Positions 1 to 8,422 of a DNA stretch of 64,000 nt are shown one piece after another. Made by a program: the position numbers and the translations under genes. Under the pieces are notes generated by a model that worked only from the letters and a program-made list of their open reading frames with translations, was not told the DNA's origin and did not search any database. Source of the DNA: Chloroflexi bacterium bin20 (lineage in GTDB: Bacteria; Chloroflexota; Anaerolineae; Aggregatilineales; Phototrophicaceae); assembly GCA_002238485.1 (NCBI GenBank), contig MPMG01000001.1:310001-374000 (forward strand). Reading direction: 5' to 3'. Position 1 is the first letter of the stretch, and every line of letters starts with the position of its first letter.

Positions 1-426
1 GCCGTGCTCGCCAATGCCTGGCGGGCGGGTTTGTCGCCGGCAGCCATCAAGCGCCGAGCCGTCCGCACCATCGCCGACAGCATCGCCGCCGAGCTGCCCC
101 GTGACCGCAGCAAAGCCCTGCGCGCTGTGCGAGAGTCCCATGGCGCCTTCGTCACTGTCAGCGACAAACATATGTTGGAAAGCATACCGCTGCTGGGCAG
201 GCTTTGTGGCGTCTTTGCCGAGCCAGCGGCCGCGGCGGTTGCAGCCGGAGTCGAGCAAGCGCTGCAAGAGGGCATCATCGACAGCAACGACGAAATTTGC
301 CTCGTCAGCACCGGCAACGGGCTGAAAGATATCGACAGAGTCCGCGAGAGCGTCGCTGGCGCGTTGCCGATACCAGCCGATGTCGATGTGCTGCGCGCGC
401 GACTCGAGGAAATCGGACTGCTGTGA
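1..426 (+). CDS. thrC: threonine synthase, C-terminal part (5' end off window)
   Basis: This open frame enters from the left edge and ends at TGA 424-426. The 140 visible residues match the C-terminal third of fold-type II threonine synthase, which converts O-phosphohomoserine to threonine with pyridoxal phosphate. Diagnostic stretches are VSDKHMLESIPLLGRLCGVF, then the AEPAAAAVAAG helix and the CLVSTGNGLKD turn that helps hold the cofactor phosphate. The PLP lysine would lie upstream, outside the window. The following glycosyltransferase starts inside the stop codon (GTGA), so the two are translationally coupled. The family call is secure; a threonine dehydratase-like paralogue is less likely given the STGNGLKD motif. 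Confidence 0.85.
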   Translation, partial: AVLANAWRAGLSPAAIKRRAVRTIADSIAAELPRDRSKALRAVRESHGAFVTVSDKHMLESIPLLGRLCGVFAEPAAAAVAAGVEQALQEGIIDSNDEICLVSTGNGLKDIDRVRESVAGALPIPADVDVLRARLEEIGLL

Positions 427-1481
427 GCCAAGTCCCGACCTATTCCATTGTCGCGCCGGTCTATAACGAAGTCGGCAACCTGCGGCCTTTCACCGCGCAG
501 GTCCGTGCCGCTATGGACGGCTTGGGCGAACCCTGGGAATTGCTGCTGGTTGATGATGGCAGCAGCGATGGTTCGCGGGATTTGATGCTGGAGCTGGCGG
601 CCGAGGACTCGCGATTGCGCGTCATCAGCTTCGCGCGCAATTTTGGCCACCAGATCGCTGTGACGGCTGGGGTTGATTATGCCAGCGGACGGGCGGTGGT
701 GCTGATAGACGCCGATCTGCAAGATCCCCCGGCGGTCATCCCGCGTTTGATCGAGAAATGGCAGGAAGGCTACGATGTGGTCTATGCCGTGCGCGCCGTC
801 CGCAAGGGCGAAAGCTGGCTGAAGCGGTTGAGCGCCAAGCTCTTCTACCGCATGATTCACCGCATCACCGACATCAACATCCCGGTCGACACTGGCGATT
901 TCCGTCTTATGGACGCGCGGGTGGCGGCGGTGCTGCGGCAAATGCGCGAACACCGGCGCTTTGTGCGCGGCATGACTAGCTGGGTCGGATTTCGCCAAAC
1001 AGGCATCGAATATGTACGCGACGAGCGCACTTGGGGCGAAACGAAGTATCCGCTGCGCAAGATGATCGCCTTCGCGCTGGACGCCGTAACCAGCTTTTCG
1101 TTTTTTCCGCTGCAAATTATGATTGTTATCAGTCTGTTCCTGGGCGTGGCATCGCTGTTGTTGGGATTGGCGATCACGATCCTGCGCCTGACACAAGGCG
1201 AAGAATTTTTTGGCGGACAAGCCACCACTATCATGTTGTTGTTGCTGCTAAGCTCCTTTCAACTCTTTTTTCTCTTCGTCATCGGTCAATATGTCGCCCG
1301 CAGTTATGACGAAGCGCGCGACCGTCCACTCTATGTCGTGGCGTCCACAGCTGGCTTGGGGCAGGCGCGCGCGTCGAATCAACGGTTGCCCGCCCCTGGC
1401 GGAGCAGACGAAGCGACCGCGCTTGCCAAAGCGCACAGTCCAAGGCAAACTGAAGGCGAAGACAACAGGAGCGCTCGATGA
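423..1481 (+). CDS. family 2 glycosyltransferase, DPMS/GtrB type, membrane anchored
   Basis: A 352-residue GT-A fold glycosyltransferase. The GTG start at 423 overlaps the upstream TGA; the frame also runs further upstream, but family homology begins at YSIVAPVYNE, directly after this GTG. VDDGSSDGS (about residue 44) and DADLQDPP (about residue 96, metal and nucleotide binding) are typical of dolichyl- or polyprenyl-phosphate sugar transferases. Two hydrophobic helices at about residues 222-256 and 268-293 resemble the GtrB-like membrane anchor. Such enzymes load a sugar onto undecaprenyl phosphate for envelope glycans. The C-terminal 45 residues are polar and look disordered. Substrate cannot be read from the sequence. 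Confidence 0.85.
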   Translation: MSQVPTYSIVAPVYNEVGNLRPFTAQVRAAMDGLGEPWELLLVDDGSSDGSRDLMLELAAEDSRLRVISFARNFGHQIAVTAGVDYASGRAVVLIDADLQDPPAVIPRLIEKWQEGYDVVYAVRAVRKGESWLKRLSAKLFYRMIHRITDINIPVDTGDFRLMDARVAAVLRQMREHRRFVRGMTSWVGFRQTGIEYVRDERTWGETKYPLRKMIAFALDAVTSFSFFPLQIMIVISLFLGVASLLLGLAITILRLTQGEEFFGGQATTIMLLLLLSSFQLFFLFVIGQYVARSYDEARDRPLYVVASTAGLGQARASNQRLPAPGGADEATALAKAHSPRQTEGEDNRSAR

Positions 1482-2860
1482 TTACGGGTCCGACCTTTGA
1501 AGAAATGCTGCATCCGCAGACCATCGACTCGCAAGTGCGCGCAGGCGCGCTTGATGCGCTGGATGCCGACCCGCTCAATCCGCTCAATCTCTACAATATC
1601 ACCTGGCGGGACGCGCAAAATCAGGTGCTTCACCTGGTGCTCCCGCGCGAGCTGACCGGCGTCGATGCCCCTATCGTGCTCTTGTACGGCGGGCGTTTCC
1701 CCTCGGGCAGCCACAAGGTGGGCGCGGCCTATTCGGTGCTGCTAGAAAAACAACTGCTGGGCGAAGTCGATCCCGACCAGCACACGCTCGTCTGGCCCTC
1801 GACTGGCAATTATGGCATCGGCGGCGCTTTCATCGGCTGCCGCATGGAATATGACAGCATCGTCGTGCTGCCCGAAGAAATGAGCCAGGAACGTTTCGAG
1901 CGCATCGAACAGTACGGCGCGCGCATCATCCGCACGGCCGGCAGCGAAAGCAATGTCAAAGAAATCTATGATGAGGTGAACCGTCTGCGCGGCAGCGATC
2001 CCAAAATCCGCATCCTCAACCAGTTTGAGGTGATGGGCAATTATCGCTTTCATTATCATGTGACCGGCAACACCCTGGTCGAGCTGGCGGAGGACCTGCG
2101 AGGCGCGGGCATCGGCGCGGGCAAGATATCGGCCTTTGTCTCGGCAATGGGCAGCGCTGGCACGATTGCAGCGGGAGACCGGCTCAAGCAGGTCTGGCAA
2201 GACCATCGCATCGTCGGCTTGGAGCCGATTCAGTGCCCAACCCTGTTCAACAATGGCTATGGAGCGCACGAGATCCAGGGCATTGGCGACAAGCATGTGA
2301 CCTGGATTCACAATGTTTTCAACATGGATGCGCTGATGGCCATCGATGATAGGGACGCGCTGAATGGCTTGCGCCTGCTCGCGGAAGCGGCGGGCCGCCG
2401 CCTTCTGGTCGAGCGCTTGGGCATGGATGCCGTCCTCGTGGAGCGCTTGGCGCAGCTGCTGGGCATCAGCGGCATTTGCAATATCATCGGCGCCATCAAA
2501 ACCGCCAAGTTTTATGAACTCGGCAGCGATGATGTCGTGGTGACAGTCGCCACCGATGGCATGGAACGATATGACTCGGTGATGGCGGCGCTGCGCGAGC
2601 GGCATGGCGCGTTGGACGAAGCCGCAGCGCTGGCAATCGCCGATGGCGTCTTTTGGCGGGCGGGCAGGGACTGGATCATGGAAGGCACGCGGGCGACTCG
2701 TGAACGGTGGCACAACCTGAAGTATTACACCTGGGTCGAGCAGCAGGGCAAGACTGTCGCCGATCTGGACGCGCAGCGCGATCCGGGCTGGTGGCGCGCG
2801 CATCAGGTCGCCGTGGCCGAAATCGACCGGCGTTTGCTGGCGCAGCGCGGCAGTCGTTAG
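1478..2860 (+). CDS. PLP-dependent fold-type II enzyme (cysteine synthase/threonine synthase-like), function unknown
   Basis: 460 residues; the ATG overlaps the previous stop (ATGA). The tryptophan-synthase-beta superfamily signature is clear: PSGSHKVGAA carries the likely Schiff-base lysine K80, PSTGNYGIGGAF (about 108) is the substrate carboxylate loop, and VSAMGSAGTIAAGD should bind the cofactor phosphate. The protein is longer than cysteine synthase (about 310) and has a distinctive C-terminal half, including TVATDGMERYDSV. It is not a clear YgeX diaminopropionate ammonia-lyase, although that family often sits near ssnA and molybdenum hydroxylases. A beta-elimination or replacement reaction on an amino acid is likely; the substrate is unknown. 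Confidence 0.75.
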   Translation: MITGPTFEEMLHPQTIDSQVRAGALDALDADPLNPLNLYNITWRDAQNQVLHLVLPRELTGVDAPIVLLYGGRFPSGSHKVGAAYSVLLEKQLLGEVDPDQHTLVWPSTGNYGIGGAFIGCRMEYDSIVVLPEEMSQERFERIEQYGARIIRTAGSESNVKEIYDEVNRLRGSDPKIRILNQFEVMGNYRFHYHVTGNTLVELAEDLRGAGIGAGKISAFVSAMGSAGTIAAGDRLKQVWQDHRIVGLEPIQCPTLFNNGYGAHEIQGIGDKHVTWIHNVFNMDALMAIDDRDALNGLRLLAEAAGRRLLVERLGMDAVLVERLAQLLGISGICNIIGAIKTAKFYELGSDDVVVTVATDGMERYDSVMAALRERHGALDEAAALAIADGVFWRAGRDWIMEGTRATRERWHNLKYYTWVEQQGKTVADLDAQRDPGWWRAHQVAVAEIDRRLLAQRGSR

Positions 2861-2878
2861 GCGGAACGGGGGACGGCA

Positions 2879-3322
2879 GTGTACGCGGATGATCGGGTCT
2901 TGGTGGCTGTGATGAATCGTAAGCGCGACTTTGATATCGCCATGCAAAAGCGCTGGTATCGCATCCCCCAGGTAAAAATGCGGCGCGGCTTGAATGCCGA
3001 ATATGTCGCCTTCTTTATGAGCCGCAAGGTCTTTGGCGAGCGTGGCGGCAGCATCGCCTATTTCGCGCGCATCACGGGCCTCGAGCTGGCGCGGCGACGC
3101 GACCTGCTGCCCAATGAATCGCAACGCGCCGATGATCTGTATTACAAAGTGCAATTCCGAGACCTGATCGAAAAAGACCCGCCTATCGAAAACTTCCCCG
3201 CTCGTTCCATCAGTTTCATCCGCACGACTTGGGATCGCTTCGTCAGCGCCGAGACCATCAGCGATCTCTACAGCGTCGCCGATTTTTATGTCGACCGAGT
3301 CTATTATGCGCTGCGCGGCTGA
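2879..3322 (+). CDS. conserved hypothetical protein, 147 aa
   Basis: A GTG start at 2879 lies 18 bases after the PLP enzyme stop. The product is basic and aromatic-rich, with no signal peptide or membrane helix. Recognisable local features are AMQKRWYRIP near the start and IAYFARITGLELARRRDLLP in the middle, followed by a YYKVQFRDL strand. I do not recognise a named domain. Codon use matches its neighbours and the frame is tightly packed between them, so it is a real gene. It may act with the PLP enzyme, but this is positional inference only. Confidence 0.65.
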   Translation: MYADDRVLVAVMNRKRDFDIAMQKRWYRIPQVKMRRGLNAEYVAFFMSRKVFGERGGSIAYFARITGLELARRRDLLPNESQRADDLYYKVQFRDLIEKDPPIENFPARSISFIRTTWDRFVSAETISDLYSVADFYVDRVYYALRG

Positions 3323-3341
3323 ACGGGAGGAGCAGTTGTCT

Positions 3342-4691
3342 ATGCTGATTACCAATGCCAGGATCATCACGTTGGGCGCGCAGCCCGACATGTTGCCCAA
3401 TCATGCGCTGCTTATTGACGGCGACACGATTGGCGCGGTGGGCAAAACAGACGAGTTGAAGGCGCGCTATCCACAAGCCGAGATCCTCGATGCGCGCGGA
3501 CAGATTGTACTGCCCGGTGGCATCTGCGCGCATACGCATTTTTATGGCGCCTATGCCCGAGGCATGGCGATCCCGGGCGCCGCGCCGCGCGACTTTCCAC
3601 AGATCTTGCAACGCTTGTGGTGGCCGCTGGACAAGGCTCTGGATGCCGACAGCGTTCGCGCCAGCGCACTGGTCTGTCTGGTGGATGCCATTAAGCATGG
3701 CACGACCAGCCTGATCGACCATCACGCCAGCCCCGCTTGTATCGAAGGCAGCCTGGATGTCATTGGCGAAGCCGTCGACCAAGCTGGCTTGCGCGCTGTG
3801 CTCTGTTACGAAGTCAGCGACCGCGATGGCCCCGACAAAATGCGCGCGGGCATCGCCGAAAACCTGCGCTTCATGGTCAGGACTGCCGATCACAGTCGCT
3901 TGCGCGGCAGTTTTGGCTTGCACGCCAGCTTGAGCTTGTCGGACGCCAGCTTGCGCGCCTGTGTCGATGCAGCGCCGGCCGCGGCAGGCTTTCACATCCA
4001 TGTCGCCGAGCACGAAGCCGACCAGACCGACAGCCTGCGCCGCAGTGATTTGCGCGTAGTCCAGCGGCTGGATCGCTTCGGCATCTGGCGCGACAACACC
4101 ATCGCCGCTCATTGTGTGCACATAGACGAGGCAGAACGGGATTTGCTGGCGCAGCGCGGCGTTTGGGTCAGTCATCAGCCCCGCTCCAACATGAACAACG
4201 GCGTGGGCGCGGCCGATATGGACGGCATGTTGGGCGCTGGCCTGCGGCTTTGCCTGGGCAATGATGGTTTCAGCAACAATATGTGGGCGGAATGGAAAGC
4301 GGCTTATCTGCTGCACAAGCTTGCCAATCGCGACCCGCGCCGGGCCCCCGGCGACCAGATTGCGCGCATGGCATGGGACAACAATGCCGGTTTGCTGCGC
4401 CGTTTCTTCCCCGAAATGCCCATCGGCGAGATCATCCCCAGCGCGGCAGCCGACTTGATCATGGTGGATTATCAGCCCTTCACGCCGCTGACAGCCGGCA
4501 ACCTGCCTTGGCATCTGCTCTTCGGCTTCGAAGCCTCCATGGTCACCACGACCATTTGCGCCGGCAAGGTCTTGATGCGCGATCGGCAGCTGCAAACCCT
4601 GGATGAAAACGCGATCGCAGCAGCCGCGCTGGACTTGGCGCCGGGCGTTTGGGAACGGTATGCGCATCACGCGAATGCCAGTCTTGCATGA
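3342..4691 (+). CDS. ssnA: SsnA-type amidohydrolase (chlorohydrolase family)
   Basis: A 449-residue metal-dependent amidohydrolase. ATG 3342 is about ten bases after a GGGAGGAG ribosome site; an in-frame TTG at 3336 is too close to it. Metal ligands are visible: AHTHFYGA (H64, H66), FHIHVAEHEADQ (about residue 217), AAHCVH (about 256) and LGNDGFSNN (about 307). NDGFSNNMW and GIWRDNTIAAHCVH fit the SsnA subgroup, which in enterics and clostridia is encoded with selenium-dependent molybdenum hydroxylases and probably deaminates or opens an N-heterocycle. That association matters because a Mo hydroxylase and YqeC follow downstream. The exact substrate is unproven. Confidence 0.8.
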   Translation: MLITNARIITLGAQPDMLPNHALLIDGDTIGAVGKTDELKARYPQAEILDARGQIVLPGGICAHTHFYGAYARGMAIPGAAPRDFPQILQRLWWPLDKALDADSVRASALVCLVDAIKHGTTSLIDHHASPACIEGSLDVIGEAVDQAGLRAVLCYEVSDRDGPDKMRAGIAENLRFMVRTADHSRLRGSFGLHASLSLSDASLRACVDAAPAAAGFHIHVAEHEADQTDSLRRSDLRVVQRLDRFGIWRDNTIAAHCVHIDEAERDLLAQRGVWVSHQPRSNMNNGVGAADMDGMLGAGLRLCLGNDGFSNNMWAEWKAAYLLHKLANRDPRRAPGDQIARMAWDNNAGLLRRFFPEMPIGEIIPSAAADLIMVDYQPFTPLTAGNLPWHLLFGFEASMVTTTICAGKVLMRDRQLQTLDENAIAAAALDLAPGVWERYAHHANASLA

Positions 4692-4727
4692 TGGACCAAC
4701 TGGAAATCAAAACGGAATGACGAAACG

Positions 4728-5384
4728 ATGAAAACACTGGCGATACTCGGCGGCACCGGCAAAGAAGGCGCGGGCTTGGCGCTGCGCTGGGCGCGGCATG
4801 GTTACAGGATCATTATCGGCTCGCGCTCGGCCCAACGCGCAAAAATGCGGGCCGCCGAAATGTTGGCAGAAGTGCCGGGTAGTCAGCTAAGCGGCATGGG
4901 CAATGCCGAGGCGGCTGCGGCTGCCGATATCGTGGTATTGAGCGTGCCGTATAGCGCGCACAAAGCCACGTTGGAGAGTGTGCGCGAAGCCTGCGCGGGC
5001 AAGATCTTGGTCGACTTGACTGTGCCGCTGCAGCCACCGCAGATCATGACGGTGAACTTGCCGGCCGGGCAAGCCGCGGCTTTGGAAGCGCAGGCGCTGC
5101 TGGGCGATTCGGTGGCTGTGGTGGCGGCATTCCAAAATGTAAGCGCGGTCAAACTGCGCCAGCTTGATCAACTGGTCGATTGCGATGTGCTGGTCTGCGC
5201 CGATGATGCCGCTGCTAAGGCGCAAATCATCGAGCTGACGGCGGCAGCCGGTATGCGCGGCATCGATGCGGGTTCGTTGAAGAACGCCGTTGCTGCCGAG
5301 TCGCTGACGCCGCTGCTGCTGCACATCAACCGCGCGTATCGAGTCAAGGGCGCCGGCATCCGCATCACGGGCTTGGACCTTTGA
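4728..5384 (+). CDS. npdG: NADPH:coenzyme F420 oxidoreductase
   Basis: 218 residues starting at ATG 4728. The N-terminal Rossmann motif LGGTGKEGAGLALRWA (glycines at 8, 9, 11, 14) and the following GSRSAQRA loop, suited to the NADPH 2'-phosphate, are typical of Fno/NpdG. VPYSAHKATL and LVDLTVPLQPP are further family features. The enzyme passes hydride between NADP(H) and F420 and would supply F420H2 to LLM-family reductases such as the one at 8423. It opens the F420 block; its stop overlaps the region of the cofE start. Confidence 0.88.
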   Translation: MKTLAILGGTGKEGAGLALRWARHGYRIIIGSRSAQRAKMRAAEMLAEVPGSQLSGMGNAEAAAAADIVVLSVPYSAHKATLESVREACAGKILVDLTVPLQPPQIMTVNLPAGQAAALEAQALLGDSVAVVAAFQNVSAVKLRQLDQLVDCDVLVCADDAAAKAQIIELTAAAGMRGIDAGSLKNAVAAESLTPLLLHINRAYRVKGAGIRITGLDL

Positions 5385-5386
5385 CC

Positions 5387-6154
5387 ATGCGCAGAGCGCC
5401 TCAACTCTCCGCCTATGCCATCCCCGATATCCCGCTGATTCAAGCCGGCGACGACATTATCGACATCATGCTGGTCAAGGCGCAGGCAGCTGGCATTGAG
5501 CTGCAAGTTGGCGATGTTTTGGTGCTGTCTTCGAAGATCGTGTCAAAGGCGGCGGGCAGGTTGATTTGCCTGGCAGATGTGCGCGCTTCGCAGGCGGCTG
5601 TCGAGCTGGCTGCCGAAACGGACAAAGATCCGCGCCTGGTCGAGTTGATTCTCAGCGAGTCCGACCATGTTTCGCGAAAACGCCGCGGCGTGCTGGTAAC
5701 CAAGCATCGACTGGGATTTGTGTCAGCCAACGCCGGCATCGACCAGAGCAATATTGAAGGCGGCGACGACCGGGCTTTGCTGCTGCCGATCGATCCCGAC
5801 CAGGCTGCAAGCTCCATCCGCGAACAGATCCAGGCGCGGCTGGGCATCGTTGTTGGCGTCATCATCAGCGACACGCACGGGCGTCCTTTCCGCGTCGGCA
5901 ATATCGGTGTGGCGATCGGCGCGGCCGGCTTGCCCACCATCCAAGATTTGCGGGGCAGCCGCGATCTATATGGGCGCACACTGGAGATCACCCAAGTCGC
6001 TTATGCCGATCTGGTGGCTTCTGCCGCGCATCTGCTGTGTGGCGAGGCAGACGAAGGCTTGCCGGCGGTCCTGCTGCGCGGCTTGGATGTGGGCGGAAAG
6101 CATGGCTGCGCGGCCGATCTCATCCGCGCTCCCGAACATGACCTCTACCGCTAA
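5387..6154 (+). CDS. cofE: coenzyme F420-0:L-glutamate ligase
   Basis: 255 residues from ATG 5387; an in-frame TTG at 5381 overlaps the npdG stop and is an alternative. CofE/FbiB-N features include VGDVLVLSSKIVSKAAG near residue 45 and the metal/GTP region GVIISDTHGRPFRVGNIGVA. The enzyme adds glutamates to F420-0 using GTP. Here it is the single-domain form: the nitroreductase domain fused to it in mycobacterial FbiB is the next, separate gene. cofD and cofC follow in the same operon. Confidence 0.92.
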   Translation: MRRAPQLSAYAIPDIPLIQAGDDIIDIMLVKAQAAGIELQVGDVLVLSSKIVSKAAGRLICLADVRASQAAVELAAETDKDPRLVELILSESDHVSRKRRGVLVTKHRLGFVSANAGIDQSNIEGGDDRALLLPIDPDQAASSIREQIQARLGIVVGVIISDTHGRPFRVGNIGVAIGAAGLPTIQDLRGSRDLYGRTLEITQVAYADLVASAAHLLCGEADEGLPAVLLRGLDVGGKHGCAADLIRAPEHDLYR

Positions 6155-6157
6155 GCC

Positions 6158-6763
6158 ATGACAGCCGCGGACTTGCTGCGACAGATGCGCGGACGGCGCT
6201 CGCTGCGGCGTTATCGCGCCCAGCCCGTGCCACATGAGAAGATCGCCCAGCTCTTGGAAGCGGCAATCTGGGCGCCATCGGCACACAATCGCCAGCCCTG
6301 GCGCTTCGTCGTCATGCCAGACGACGCGAGCAAGCAAGGTCTGGCGGCGGCTATGGGCGCGAGGCTGCGGCAAGACTTGAAGGCGGATGGCCTGCCCGAC
6401 GACCTGATCGAGGCGGATGCCCGGCGTTCTTATGAGCGCATCACCGAGGCGCCGCTGTTGATCCTGCTGTGCATGAGCTTGCGGGATATGGATGTTTATC
6501 GCGATGCACCAAGAAACCAGCACGAACGCAGCATGGCGCAGCAGAGCGTGGCTATGGCCGGGCAAAATATCTTGCTGATGGCGGAGGGACTGGGCTTGGG
6601 CGCCTGCTGGATGTGCGCGCCCTTGTTCTGTGGCGAGCTGGTGGCGCAGACGCTCGACCTGCCGCCAGATTGGCAGCCGCAGGGTATGATCACCTTGGGC
6701 TACCCAGCTCAGCAGCGTCAACGTGGACGCGAAGGCTGGGAATCGAGAACAGTATGGCGTTGA
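6158..6763 (+). CDS. stand-alone nitroreductase-family protein, probable dehydro-F420 reductase
   Basis: 201 residues, starting three bases after cofE. FMN-dependent nitroreductase fold: RRSLRRYRAQPVP at the start, APSAHNRQPWRFVV (FMN phosphate contact), and the GLGLGACWMCAPLF segment. It corresponds to the C-terminal domain of mycobacterial FbiB, which reduces dehydro-F420-0 made when CofC/FbiD uses phosphoenolpyruvate. Stand-alone versions are established for Thermomicrobia. The position between cofE and cofD strongly suggests the same role, and so a PEP-based route here. A generic nitroreductase is the alternative. Confidence 0.8.
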   Translation: MTAADLLRQMRGRRSLRRYRAQPVPHEKIAQLLEAAIWAPSAHNRQPWRFVVMPDDASKQGLAAAMGARLRQDLKADGLPDDLIEADARRSYERITEAPLLILLCMSLRDMDVYRDAPRNQHERSMAQQSVAMAGQNILLMAEGLGLGACWMCAPLFCGELVAQTLDLPPDWQPQGMITLGYPAQQRQRGREGWESRTVWR

Positions 6764-7692
6764 GGCAAAAAATCGCCGTGCTTATAGGCGGCGTTGGCGG
6801 TGCAAAGCTGGCTTTGGGCCTGGCGAACTTGCAGCCGACACCGCAGTTGACCTTCATCGTCAACACGGGCGATGACTTTTGGCACCTGGGGCTGAAAATC
6901 TGCCCCGACATCGACACGTTGATGTATACGTTGGCTGGCAGGGTCAACCCGCAGCTGGGCTGGGGAGTCGCGGATGACAGTACCCATGTCCTAGACAGCC
7001 TCATACGGCGCTATGCCTGGGATGCTTGGTTCAAGTTGGGCGACCAGGACCTGGCGCTGCACCTGCTGCGGACAGCGGCCATGCGCGACCAGGTCAGCCT
7101 GACAGATTTCACCAGCAGGATCGCCCGGCGGATGGGCATTGAATCGACTATCCTGCCTATGAGCGATGTCGAAATGCCCACCCTGATTCGCAGTCGCGAA
7201 AGCGGCGAGATGAGTTTCCAGGAATACTTCGTCAGACAGCGCTGGCAGCCGGCTATCCAGCAGATCCAGTATGATTCTGGCCAAGGCGCGAGCCTGCCAG
7301 CCCGGGTAGACGATGCCTTGACCAGCGCCGACATGGTCATGATTGCGCCGTCCAATCCCTGGCTGTCGATTGCGCCTATCCTGGCGGTGCCGGGCTTGCG
7401 CGAGTTGCTGGCAGCGCTGCCTGCCCCCAAAGTTGCGATTACACCGGTTATCGGTGGCGACGCGGTCAAGGGTCCCACTGCCAAGATCATGCGCGAACTG
7501 GGCCTGGCCGTATCGGCGCGCACGGTCGCGTGCTATTATGAAGGTATCATCGACGGATTCGTCGACGATCTGCGCAATCCTCCGTTTCATTTCGCCGGGC
7601 TGCGGACGACGCGGCTGGATACGCTGATGACGGATCTGCCGCGCAAAGTGGCATTGGCGCGAAATACACTAGACTGGGTGCGAGGCTGGTAG
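6754..7692 (+). CDS. cofD: 2-phospho-L-lactate transferase / F420 FO transferase
   Basis: 312 residues from ATG 6754, overlapping the nitroreductase by ten bases. The start is chosen because IAVLIGGVGGAKLALGL, the invariant CofD N-terminus, follows immediately. VNTGDDFWHLGLKICPDIDT (FO and metal binding) and APSNPWLSIAPIL are also present, and the size fits the usual 310-330. CofD/FbiA couples the guanylated lactate or enolpyruvate unit to FO. No fbiC/cofGH for FO itself is in the window. Confidence 0.95.
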   Translation: MALRQKIAVLIGGVGGAKLALGLANLQPTPQLTFIVNTGDDFWHLGLKICPDIDTLMYTLAGRVNPQLGWGVADDSTHVLDSLIRRYAWDAWFKLGDQDLALHLLRTAAMRDQVSLTDFTSRIARRMGIESTILPMSDVEMPTLIRSRESGEMSFQEYFVRQRWQPAIQQIQYDSGQGASLPARVDDALTSADMVMIAPSNPWLSIAPILAVPGLRELLAALPAPKVAITPVIGGDAVKGPTAKIMRELGLAVSARTVACYYEGIIDGFVDDLRNPPFHFAGLRTTRLDTLMTDLPRKVALARNTLDWVRGW

Positions 7693-7694
7693 AC

Positions 7695-8342
7695 ATGAGC
7701 CTGTGGACGATCATCCCGGTCAAGCCGCTGCAATACGCCAAGAGCCGTCTGTCGACAGTGCTGGAGCCCGAACAACGTTTCCTACTGGCGCAAGCCATGT
7801 TTCGTCATGTGCTGTCGGTGGTGATGCAAGCCGGGTCTGTCACAGGCGCGCTGGTCATCTCGCGGGATACGAAGGCTCTGGCCATCGCGCGGGAACTGGG
7901 GGCAAAGACTCTGCAAGAAAGCGCCGAGTCCAACTTAAATCCGGCGCTGCTGCGGGCGACGATGGTGCTCAGAGCATGGCGCGCCGATGCCGTATTGGTA
8001 TTGCCCGCCGACTTGCCCTTTATCAATGGCGACGACATCGTCCAACTGGTCAGCTTGTCCAAAGAGCGCTCTATTGTGATCGCCACCGACAGCGAACAGG
8101 ACGGCACGAATGCGCTGCTGGTGCGTCCGCCTGGCGCGATTGAATATACCTATGGCGCTGGCAGCTATGCGCGGCATATCAAAGAGGCAGAACAGAAGGG
8201 CATCGCTGTGCAGCGCTACGAGTCGCCACGTACCAGCCTGGATATTGATGTGCCTGCCGACTTGCACATGTACCAGCGCATCATTGCAAAGGGACAACAC
8301 AGCCACTTGCCCTCTCTTGCACCCGCTCAGGACGAAAACTGA
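7695..8342 (+). CDS. cofC: 2-phospho-L-lactate / phosphoenolpyruvate guanylyltransferase
   Basis: 215 residues, ATG two bases after the cofD stop. The MobA-like nucleotidyltransferase fold opens with WTIIPVKPLQYAKSRLS, the CofC/FbiD nucleotide-binding segment. VLPADLPFINGDDI holds the metal-binding aspartates, and GTNALLVRPPGAIEYTYGAGSYARH is strongly family-specific. The enzyme activates the three-carbon unit for CofD. Substrate choice between 2-phospholactate and PEP cannot be read directly, but the adjacent nitroreductase favours PEP. About 20 C-terminal residues look disordered. Confidence 0.92.
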   Translation: MSLWTIIPVKPLQYAKSRLSTVLEPEQRFLLAQAMFRHVLSVVMQAGSVTGALVISRDTKALAIARELGAKTLQESAESNLNPALLRATMVLRAWRADAVLVLPADLPFINGDDIVQLVSLSKERSIVIATDSEQDGTNALLVRPPGAIEYTYGAGSYARHIKEAEQKGIAVQRYESPRTSLDIDVPADLHMYQRIIAKGQHSHLPSLAPAQDEN

Positions 8343-8351
8343 GCCTGGCAT

Positions 8352-8381
8352 TTGCCTATTGCGCCGATTCTGCGCGATAAT
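8352..8381 (+). promoter_or_regulatory. putative sigma70-type promoter for the LLM oxidoreductase
   Basis: TTGCCT (8352-8357) and GATAAT (8376-8381) are separated by 18 bases in the 80-base gap after cofC. The LLM gene could therefore also be transcribed apart from the F420 operon. Judged by eye only. Confidence 0.4.
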
Positions 8382-8422
8382 AGGCGCGTGGCAGACATAG
8401 CAAAAATCTTTGGAGTAAGCCC

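Noticed and set aside
1742..3400. 552-codon open frame on the minus strand
   Set aside because: It is antisense to the PLP enzyme and the 147-aa gene, both of which have clear family or coding signals; long shadow frames are expected at this GC content.
3258..4670. 470-codon open frame on the minus strand
   Set aside because: Antisense to ssnA, which carries intact metal-binding motifs; the antisense product has no recognisable fold.
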